From Chryseobacterium sp. IHB B 17019 (lineage in GTDB: Bacteria > Bacteroidota > Bacteroidia > Flavobacteriales > Weeksellaceae), in assembly GCF_001456155.1 (NCBI RefSeq), contig NZ_CP013293.1:3224001-3288000 (forward strand): 64,000 bases of DNA, written 5' to 3'. The notes under the pieces are model-generated. The model searched no databases, was not told the DNA's origin, and worked only from the letters and a program-made list of their open reading frames with translations. Shown piece after piece: positions 1-6,199 of the stretch. Made by a program: the position numbers and the translations under genes. Each line of letters begins with the position of its first letter. Position 1 is the stretch's first letter.

Positions 1-904
1 CCTCTCGGGCAGCAAAACCATCTCCACCACCGAGAATTAGAACATGATCGATATTTTTCGCCATCGACATTGCGGGATGAACCAATGCTTCATGGTAACG
101 ATATTCATCGGTGGAGGAAAACTGTAAATTGTTGTTTAAATATAACCTAAACTCACGGTTATTCCTCGTCAAAACAATTCTCTGATAAGGTGAACTTTTA
201 GTATAGACTACATTTTCACCGTATAATTTCTCTTCTGAAAATGATAAAATTTTATCCGAAAAAATGAAAAGCGCCAAAAGAAAAACGAAGGCTCCGATTG
301 ATTTTACTTTTAATGAAAGTGGTTTTGACAGTTCTTTTTTAAGATAAAAACATAAAAAAATAGCGATCGAAATATTAATTAACCCAAAAAATAAGGGTGT
401 TTTTACAATTCCCAAGTGTGGAATTAAAACTAATGGAAATAATATTGAGGCCAATAAAGCTCCGATATAATCGAATGCAAAGACATTGGAAACCAAATCT
501 TTAAACTGAACTCTATCTTTCAAGATATTCATCAATAAAGGAATTTCCACACCGACAAGACAGCCTGTAAAAAAGACAAATAAATATAAAACAGCCTCGA
601 AATGAGCCAGCGTATTAAATAAAATAAATAAACAAACGGAACTTATACCCCCAACAATTCCTACGAGAACTTCTATCTCTACAAACTTATCAATAAGATT
701 TCCCTTGATAAACTTCGCAAAGTAAGAGCCTACTCCCATCGAAAAAAGGTAAACGCCGATGATGAAAGAAAACTGCTTCACAGAATCTCCCAAAAGGTAA
801 CTCGCCAAGGCTCCCGCCACCAATTCGTAAATCAGTCCGCAAGTAGCGATGACAAATACCGAAAACAACAATAAAAATTCGAGAGGAATCCTCTTCTTAT
901 CCAT
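1..904 (-). CDS. speE: Membrane-anchored polyamine aminopropyltransferase (spermidine synthase), 3' end beyond window
   Basis: The frame is open from the ATG at 904 to the window edge, so about 301 residues are seen and the C-terminus is missing. The first ~200 residues are hydrophobic with several membrane segments. A soluble part then begins, ending in the AdoMet/dcAdoMet-binding motif GGGDGFAARE, the spermidine synthase glycine loop (usually GGGDGG). The family transfers the aminopropyl group of decarboxylated AdoMet to a diamine; this subclass carries an N-terminal membrane domain. Its start overlaps the end of the DUF350 gene by 8 nt, and speD lies four genes upstream in the same operon, which supports the role. 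The diamine acceptor cannot be read from the visible part. Confidence 0.88.
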   Translation of the reverse strand, partial: MDKKRIPLEFLLLFSVFVIATCGLIYELVAGALASYLLGDSVKQFSFIIGVYLFSMGVGSYFAKFIKGNLIDKFVEIEVLVGIVGGISSVCLFILFNTLAHFEAVLYLFVFFTGCLVGVEIPLLMNILKDRVQFKDLVSNVFAFDYIGALLASILFPLVLIPHLGIVKTPLFFGLINISIAIFLCFYLKKELSKPLSLKVKSIGAFVFLLALFIFSDKILSFSEEKLYGENVVYTKSSPYQRIVLTRNNREFRLYLNNNLQFSSTDEYRYHEALVHPAMSMAKNIDHVLILGGGDGFAARE

Positions 905-1112
905 GAATTGCCGCGCTTATGATAATTGAGATCCCAATGATAAAGGCTCCGAAAATGATTGCTATTGCTACATTCTTATTCTGAGCGATCTCATGCCATG
1001 TTTTTTCCGGCGTTATTTTTTCAATAATTAGATAGCAGACAAGCAAAATTCCTATTCCTAAAAACGAATAAATAATTGAGTTGATTATTGGTAAAAAATT
1101 TATTTGATCCAT
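897..1112 (-). CDS. DUF350 family small membrane protein
   Basis: A 71-residue protein with two predicted membrane helices (about residues 10-30 and 48-68) joined by a short charged loop. This is the layout of DUF350 (YjfL-like) proteins. Its function is not established. DUF350 genes recur beside DUF4178 and membrane-type spermidine synthase genes in other bacteria, and the same neighbours are here: the DUF4178 gene lies two genes upstream and speE overlaps its end by 8 nt. The overlap suggests translational coupling. A membrane partner of the polyamine enzyme is a reasonable inference, but nothing in the sequence gives a reaction. Confidence 0.75.
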   Translation of the reverse strand: MDQINFLPIINSIIYSFLGIGILLVCYLIIEKITPEKTWHEIAQNKNVAIAIIFGAFIIGISIIISAAIHG

Positions 1113-1123
1113 AATTTTATATT

Positions 1124-1318
1124 TTATTTGTGATAATATCGGTAATAGCCCACTCCCGTAGAATGGCGTCTTGTGGTTCCGTCTCTGTAAGTTTCAGTTT
1201 TTGCACAGTCGCACACCTGATTTCCTGCGTAGGTAAGATACACAAACCAGCTCAGGAATAATCCTCCCATCAAGCATAGAAACCAATTTTCTCTGATATA
1301 ATTAATCAATTTTGCCAT
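1124..1318 (-). CDS. Small single-pass membrane protein of unknown function in the polyamine operon
   Basis: A 64-residue product that I do not recognise. One membrane helix spans about residues 12-31. The short tail has a Cys-Asp-Cys pair and is then rich in Arg, Tyr and His. It sits 3 nt after the DUF4178 gene and 11 nt before the DUF350 gene, so it is almost certainly co-transcribed. The tail could bind metal or anionic lipid, but this is speculation. Gene reality is supported by tight spacing, an ATG start and the absence of a better frame. Confidence 0.6.
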   Translation of the reverse strand: MAKLINYIRENWFLCLMGGLFLSWFVYLTYAGNQVCDCAKTETYRDGTTRRHSTGVGYYRYYHK

Positions 1319-1321
1319 AAT

Positions 1322-2791
1322 TTATGATTGAGGATAAGGTGAATTTGAACTGTTTTTCCATTTTGAAACATTGAAAAGATGTCTTCCCCAATAGCAACCA
1401 ATGACCAACACAGTCATCAGAATTAAAACAATTGTAAAATTCCAGAATGATACGGGGAGCCAGGTTGCTTTAATATCTACAGAGTTTGTATCTGTGGCTG
1501 GTTCGGGCGTTGCCGGTAAAGGCTTTACATTTAAAAGTGAATCTAAATTCTTCCCCTCAAATGTCTTTCTTATTAAGCTTCCAAATGATGACTGGTCGTT
1601 TTCCAATGTTTTAAGATCTCCGAAGGAAACAGATTCCTGTGTATTGCTATTCACTACATTAATAAATCCTGAAGGATCTTTTGTTATGGTAACACCTCCC
1701 TCAGAAACACTTGCAGAACTTGAATCATTTGAAAATAATGGTTCCTGTCTTTCCGCAGAAATCAAGAAATGATATTTCCCTGAAGAAACTCCGCAAAGAT
1801 TGAATTCTTCTGTTGTATTTCCTTCAGACCAGCTTTCCCCGCCTTCAACTCCGTGATATTGCTCAATATCTTTTGAGGTGTAAACTATTTCGTTTGTGGA
1901 TTCATTAACAAGGCTTAGCTGAACATTTGCCCAGGAATTATCAACTCCGGAATATACTTTCACCTTCAACGGAGCAGATCCTCCTGAAAGTGTAAAGCTT
2001 TTGCTTACCATCTCTTTGTTTTTTACATCCTCAAACTTTATTTTTTGTTCGAAAACAGGATAATTCGTTCTTGTTGTGTAAACATAAAGCTGCAAGAGGC
2101 AAATCAAAAGCGCTGCAACACAAAAAATATTGATCATCTGCTTAACATTCACATAATAAGGCTGAACAATCCCGATTCCTGTGTAATTGGGAAGATTTTG
2201 AATTTTAAAAGCTTTTTTAACCTTATATTTTGAAATATGCTGCCCAAAAAAGTATTGAGTTTCACCATTTGATTTTTCCTCAGAAATCATTTGGGTTCCG
2301 TTCACATATTCTTTGTAAGTGGAAAGCCCGAAATCCAGAGCGTCTTCAAAAAAACCGGCAGCAGAATGAATATGACATTCCGTGGTTTCGTACCTACGAT
2401 AATTCAGCAGATGAAATTCTACTACCAAACTATTCCAGGATTTTCTCTTTACGTCTTCTTTATGAATAGATTTCAGAAAAACCCAATGCCCATCGCTTTC
2501 GCTCAGAAAAGCATTGTTTCCTTTATAATCTTTCAAATAATATTCTCTCCAAAAAATATCAGAACCGTATTTCCTGATGATAATTCCTGCAACACTATAT
2601 TCAACCTCATTGATAATTCCTTTTTGACCGATTTCCAGCACTACACTTTCGATCGGTTTTTTCACAACTTTTGTTGATGTATTTTTGCTGATGTCAATAA
2701 GATTTGAACATGATCTGCAAACATATTCTACGATGTTAAAATCAGCATCAATCTTATTCTCAGTCTTACATAAGGGACAAGTGTAATGCAT
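1322..2791 (-). CDS. DUF4178 domain membrane protein with N-terminal zinc ribbon
   Basis: A 489-residue protein. It opens with a zinc-ribbon pattern (Cys5-x2-Cys8 and Cys25-x2-Cys28). A DUF4178-like region follows (about residues 45-200), rich in short beta strands with Trp and Tyr. There is then a membrane helix near 220-240, a large non-cytoplasmic beta-rich domain (about 245-440), and a second helix near 450-470. DUF4178 proteins are uncharacterised but commonly lie beside DUF350 and spermidine synthase genes, as here. It starts 2 nt after speD. A scaffold or sensor linking cytoplasmic AdoMet decarboxylase to the membrane-bound transferase is an inference from gene order only. Confidence 0.75.
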   Translation of the reverse strand: MHYTCPLCKTENKIDADFNIVEYVCRSCSNLIDISKNTSTKVVKKPIESVVLEIGQKGIINEVEYSVAGIIIRKYGSDIFWREYYLKDYKGNNAFLSESDGHWVFLKSIHKEDVKRKSWNSLVVEFHLLNYRRYETTECHIHSAAGFFEDALDFGLSTYKEYVNGTQMISEEKSNGETQYFFGQHISKYKVKKAFKIQNLPNYTGIGIVQPYYVNVKQMINIFCVAALLICLLQLYVYTTRTNYPVFEQKIKFEDVKNKEMVSKSFTLSGGSAPLKVKVYSGVDNSWANVQLSLVNESTNEIVYTSKDIEQYHGVEGGESWSEGNTTEEFNLCGVSSGKYHFLISAERQEPLFSNDSSSASVSEGGVTITKDPSGFINVVNSNTQESVSFGDLKTLENDQSSFGSLIRKTFEGKNLDSLLNVKPLPATPEPATDTNSVDIKATWLPVSFWNFTIVLILMTVLVIGCYWGRHLFNVSKWKNSSNSPYPQS

Positions 2792-2793
2792 TT

Positions 2794-3153
2794 TTATCTA
2801 TAAATTTTGTGTTTTTGAATAATTTCGGCATTAAAATATCCTATAACCTCATCTGCAATTTTTTCTACTTTTTCTGTGTTATCCTGCATATAATTGCAAA
2901 GGAAAACATCAAAAGTCAACTGCTTAAATTCCGGCCAGGTATGGATGCATAAATGTGATTCTTTCAGGCAAACAGCAGACGTAAAACTATGATTTTCAAA
3001 AACATGGTCAGTCACACCAACGATTTCCACATCTTTTGTGGCTAAAATTTCCTCAATAAAACTCAGAAAACTTTTGCTGTCCAATAACAAATCTTCTGAC
3101 TCTGTTTCCAAAGTCAGAAGAATATGTAAACCTTTGCTTGATAATGGGTTCAA
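2794..3153 (-). CDS. speD: S-adenosylmethionine decarboxylase, SpeD type
   Basis: A 119-residue member of the small prokaryotic AdoMet decarboxylase family. These enzymes self-cleave to make a pyruvoyl cofactor and produce decarboxylated AdoMet, the aminopropyl donor. The core [11 protein letters not shown] is present. Ser66 is the expected cleavage/pyruvoyl residue, His71 lies five residues on and Cys86 twenty residues on, the spacing of Ser63/His68/Cys83 in the Thermotoga enzyme. The full catalytic set is therefore present. It lies 22 nt after the ctlX-like gene and 2 nt before the DUF4178 gene, and feeds the speE enzyme at the end of the operon. Confidence 0.9.
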   Translation of the reverse strand: MNPLSSKGLHILLTLETESEDLLLDSKSFLSFIEEILATKDVEIVGVTDHVFENHSFTSAVCLKESHLCIHTWPEFKQLTFDVFLCNYMQDNTEKVEKIADEVIGYFNAEIIQKHKIYR

Positions 3154-3175
3154 TTAAATATTTTTCGCAAATATA

Positions 3176-4099
3176 TTATTTTTTCGGCAAGAAAACCTCA
3201 GCCAGCATGCAACGTGCGCTTCCGCCTCCATTTACTTCAATCGTATTTAAATCTGAATAAATGATTTCACAATATTTTTCTATCGCAGAAATTTGATTTT
3301 CATTTAAAGATTTATAGGCAGTTTCGCTCATTACAAGAAACTTTTCACCATCTTTATTTTGAACCTGAAGCATATTTCCTGCAAATTTCTGCATTTGTTC
3401 TTCTGAAATTTCTATGATTTCCTTCCCTGAATTTTTGATGGTTTCAATGACTTTATTTCTTTCAAGGTCGTTATCAATACAATCGAGGCAGATTACTACA
3501 AATTTGTCGGCCACGCACATCATTACGTTGGTATGATAAATCGGAAGCCTTTCTGTCCCCACTGTTTGGAATGAATGGAAAACAATAGGTGTAAAGCCAT
3601 ATTTTTCACAAAAATCCCTGAACAGTTTTTCATCCAACCTCAAAGAAACAGAGCCATACGCAATTTTATTATCGTGGTCGAAAATCATACTTCCCGTCCC
3701 TTCCAGAAAATGCCCGTGAATTTCCGGAAAAGACCAGTCATCAACTTCAGACACCTCAAATCCCTGATTCTTGATGCTCTCAATAATATCATCCCTCCTC
3801 TCCACTCTCCTGTTTGACGCGAACATAGGATATAAAACCACTTTTCCATCATTATGAAAGCTTACCCAGTTATTTGGGAAGATTGAATCCGGAGTATGTG
3901 GGTCTAATGTATCTTTAATAGTAATCACATTGATCCCTTTATTTCTAAGTTTTCCAACGAAAGTATTGAACTCTGCCAATGCTTTTGACTGAATATCTGT
4001 GCCTTTTTGCTCAACCTGAAAATAGTTGTTTTCTGCTGTTTCTGCGTTGTAACCGAAAGCAATCGGCTCTATCATTAAAACTGTATCTGTTGTCTGCAT
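3176..4099 (-). CDS. ctlX: Citrulline hydrolase-like guanidino-modifying enzyme (CtlX family)
   Basis: A 307-residue protein of the arginine deiminase/amidinotransferase fold. Visible motifs are FPNNW (74-78), Glu133 in HFLEGTGS, the catalytic His189 in YHTNVMM, and Cys297 in GGGSARCMLAE as the nucleophile. This set matches the CtlX group, named for citrulline use in Francisella, which cleaves citrulline-type substrates. It lies 12 nt after a CPBP protease gene and 22 nt before speD. A second enzyme of the same fold is encoded two genes upstream, so the operon probably processes arginine or citrulline. Substrate assignment rests on family resemblance only. Confidence 0.8.
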   Translation of the reverse strand: MQTTDTVLMIEPIAFGYNAETAENNYFQVEQKGTDIQSKALAEFNTFVGKLRNKGINVITIKDTLDPHTPDSIFPNNWVSFHNDGKVVLYPMFASNRRVERRDDIIESIKNQGFEVSEVDDWSFPEIHGHFLEGTGSMIFDHDNKIAYGSVSLRLDEKLFRDFCEKYGFTPIVFHSFQTVGTERLPIYHTNVMMCVADKFVVICLDCIDNDLERNKVIETIKNSGKEIIEISEEQMQKFAGNMLQVQNKDGEKFLVMSETAYKSLNENQISAIEKYCEIIYSDLNTIEVNGGGSARCMLAEVFLPKK

Positions 4100-4111
4100 A
4101 ATTTTTGAATT

Positions 4112-4780
4112 TTAAAAAATGATATTAAATCCGGAATAAAAATCCGTCAATCCATAATAGCTTAAAGTGAGAAAAACCGTATCAATTAACCCATGAATAA
4201 TTATATTAATCCAGATATTTTTGAATTTTAAATAGATAAATCCAAAGGTCAGGCCGAATAAAAAAGTCATCACCAAGCCGGAAATTCCCTGATATAAGTG
4301 AGGCAAAGAAAATAATATTGCACTTAGAACAACCAATAAAATTTTCTTTTCACCAAAAACTCTTTTCAGCTGTGAAAAAGCAAAACCACGAAACAAAAGT
4401 TCTTCTCCAATTGCCGCGCTTATCCACATATTGAAAAGCCATTTGAGGTACATCTTAGGATTTCCTTCTAAGATTTTAAATGATGAATAATCTGCCGGTT
4501 CATTAAAAATCCTACTTACCAAAGGCTGAAAAATAAAATCCATTGAAAGCTCTAAAGTCAAGTAACAAATAATAATTATTTTGATTTCAGAGAAACCAAT
4601 CTTTTTAAAATTTAAACTTTTAAGATTTTTATCCTGTAAATATGTGAATAGAAGTATTACCGCAATAATTATACAAAAAGTATAAGGGAATTTTGTGAAA
4701 GGATTGTAAATCAATGCAAAAGCTATTGCTAAAAGCAACATCGCAATCCATTTATTATTAAGTAAAACCTTCCAATCCAT
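4112..4780 (-). CDS. CPBP family intramembrane metalloprotease (CAAX protease-like)
   Basis: A 222-residue, strongly hydrophobic protein with six or seven predicted membrane helices. The CPBP (Abi/CAAX) signature is present: EELLFR at 126-131, His161 in FSLPHLYQG and His197 in IIHGLID, giving the two Glu and two His ligands of an intramembrane metalloprotease. The bacterial substrates of such proteins are mostly unknown. Its gene is wedged with 2 and 12 nt gaps between two arginine-deiminase-fold hydrolase genes, so it is co-expressed with them. A direct metabolic role is not evident; processing or immunity-type roles are possible. Confidence 0.8.
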   Translation of the reverse strand: MDWKVLLNNKWIAMLLLAIAFALIYNPFTKFPYTFCIIIAVILLFTYLQDKNLKSLNFKKIGFSEIKIIIICYLTLELSMDFIFQPLVSRIFNEPADYSSFKILEGNPKMYLKWLFNMWISAAIGEELLFRGFAFSQLKRVFGEKKILLVVLSAILFSLPHLYQGISGLVMTFLFGLTFGFIYLKFKNIWINIIIHGLIDTVFLTLSYYGLTDFYSGFNIIF

Positions 4781-4782
4781 TA

Positions 4783-5700
4783 TCAGTTATCTCTTATCAA
4801 AGGCATTGTAGAACATCTTAACAAGCCTCCCATTTTAGAAATTTCTCTGTACGGGATTTCTTCCACCGTCATTCCCCATTCGTTTCTTAAATGGTTGTTC
4901 ATTCTTGTGAAACTTTTGTCTGAGACTACAACCTCCGGTGAAATGGAAAAAATATTCGGGAACATTTCAAACATTTCTTCGTCTGTAACGTGGAAACAAT
5001 TTTCTTCCCCAAAAATATCGATGATCAAACGATAATCACTTTCATCCACAAATCCGTTTCTATAAATAATACATTTATCTTTACCCACCGGGTTGAATGT
5101 GCAATCCAAATGCAAAATTCCTTCGTAGGGAATCTTGTCGTTTTTCTTTAATTCCAGATCGATAATTCTTTTTTTAGGAAAATATTCTTTAAGAATTTCG
5201 ATGGCATATTCGTTGGTTCTTGCTGTTTTATAACTTCTGTAATCTTCACTGAAACAAGTTCCGATAAACAGAAAATCGTCCCAGACAATCACGTCTCCAC
5301 CCTCAATATGAGCCGTTTCCGGCAGGTTGATAATTTTTCTCCATGCAACTTTTTCAAAAACTTTTTTGTAAGCTTCCTGCTCATCCGCCCTGTCTGCAAT
5401 TACATTGGAAATGATCATTTTATCATCGATCACGAAAGCTACATCCCGCGCAAAAACCTGGTTATAATCTTTAATAATACTCGGACGGAGAACTTCTACG
5501 TCATATTTTTTCAAAACCGCTTCAAAGGCATTCATCTCATTAATAATATCCTCTTCTTTAGGATAGACATTGTGTTCGATTGAGTAATACGATTTCGCGT
5601 CATAACTTTCCTCCAGTGTGGGAACCGGTCCCATTGAATTGGGTTGCCCTAAAACAACTGACCTCAGCCTTCCCGTTTCGTTTTTAATATTTAGCTTCAT
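4783..5700 (-). CDS. Arginine deiminase-fold hydrolase (DDAH-like)
   Basis: A 305-residue protein of the arginine deiminase/dimethylargininase superfamily. Residues visible are the FARD motif at 83-86, HIEGGD at 131-136, His197 in HLDCTFNP and the nucleophile Cys296 in GGLLRCSTMP. Substrates in this superfamily are arginine, methylated arginines or agmatine-like guanidines; I cannot choose between them from sequence. It is the first gene of an eight-gene operon that continues to speE, with a promoter-like box 20 nt upstream of its start. Together with the CtlX-like enzyme this suggests nitrogen release from arginine-derived compounds. Confidence 0.75.
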   Translation of the reverse strand: MKLNIKNETGRLRSVVLGQPNSMGPVPTLEESYDAKSYYSIEHNVYPKEEDIINEMNAFEAVLKKYDVEVLRPSIIKDYNQVFARDVAFVIDDKMIISNVIADRADEQEAYKKVFEKVAWRKIINLPETAHIEGGDVIVWDDFLFIGTCFSEDYRSYKTARTNEYAIEILKEYFPKKRIIDLELKKNDKIPYEGILHLDCTFNPVGKDKCIIYRNGFVDESDYRLIIDIFGEENCFHVTDEEMFEMFPNIFSISPEVVVSDKSFTRMNNHLRNEWGMTVEEIPYREISKMGGLLRCSTMPLIRDN

Positions 5701-5719
5701 AAAGATTTATGCAATACTA

Positions 5720-5727
5720 CAAATATA
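5720..5727 (-). promoter_or_regulatory. Promoter -7 box of the polyamine/guanidino operon
   Basis: TATATTTG on the minus strand fits the Bacteroidota -7 consensus TAnnTTTG. About 19 nt upstream is TTTC instead of TTTG, a weak -33 match. Transcription would begin near 5715, about 15 nt before the ATG at 5700. Confidence 0.5.
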
Positions 5728-5913
5728 AGTAAAGGTCTGTATTTAGGAAACTTTTGCCCTGTTTTTAGACTTAGATTTTAATATTATTCTGTAAAACCTT
5801 TTTATTGCAGTTTATTACTTAAGTACATTGGTACACCAAAACAGGCATTCGCTTAAATAAGGCAATTCTATAGATAATTTATTTGGAACTTATGACAGCC
5901 ACCAAAAATAAAA

Positions 5914-5937
5914 GCCAAAGACATATATATCTTTGGC
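5914..5937 (-). terminator. Terminator-like hairpin without an obvious gene upstream
   Basis: Arms GCCAAAGA and TCTTTGGC form a perfect 8-bp stem with an 8-nt AT loop. On the minus strand it is followed by TTTTATTTTT. It lies about 180 nt beyond the stronger terminator at 6117-6151, so it is either a backup terminator or the end of a small RNA. Confidence 0.4.
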
Positions 5938-6016
5938 CAAAACACAGAAATGAAAATAACATTTCCCCCCTTATATTGCATTTCTATGTTTTAATTTTTT
6001 CTTCATCAAGAAAAGC

Positions 6017-6048
6017 AGCAGAGACAAGGGATGGAACTTCTCTCTGCT
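6017..6048 (-). terminator. Hairpin followed by TTTTCTT on the minus strand
   Basis: Arms AGCAGAGA and TCTCTGCT pair perfectly across a 16-nt loop. On the minus strand the stem is followed by GCTTTTCTT, like a weak intrinsic terminator. No coding region was found just upstream of it. Confidence 0.35.
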
Positions 6049-6107
6049 ACAAAATATAACTATGAAAGTTTGTCATATTATCTACAAATTAGACATCAGG
6101 TTTAGCT

Positions 6108-6151
6108 TAAAAAAAAGGACAGGAATATAGGAACTACAAAACTTCCTGCCC
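6108..6151 (-). terminator. Intrinsic terminator of the secreted repeat protein gene
   Basis: On the minus strand GGGCAGGAA pairs with TTCCTGTCC (9 bp, one G-U pair) and a run of at least eight T follows. It lies about 50 nt after the stop codon of the gene ending at 6200. Confidence 0.75.
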
Positions 6152-6199
6152 TTAAAACACAAACACTAGATTAAAAACCTAATTGTAGGAATATGGTTT

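Larger units (their letters stand above)
5701..6199. other. Intergenic region, 499 bp, three hairpins and no convincing gene
   Basis: This stretch separates the polyamine operon from the large secreted repeat protein gene. It holds the promoter box at 5720-5727 and three stem-loops, at 5914-5937, 6017-6048 and 6117-6151. The last is a clear terminator for the gene ending at 6200. The other two would also terminate minus-strand transcripts, although no gene lies between them. The only minus-strand start-to-stop frame I noted there codes 11 residues, so I call no gene. Confidence 0.5.

Noticed and set aside
1401..1772. 123-codon plus-strand frame opposite the DUF4178 gene
   Set aside because: Antisense to a gene fixed by operon spacing and by zinc-ribbon and TM features.
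5701..6199. tRNA or small structured RNA gene in the hairpin-rich gap
   Set aside because: No cloverleaf, CCA end or known riboswitch core was found; the stems look like terminators.
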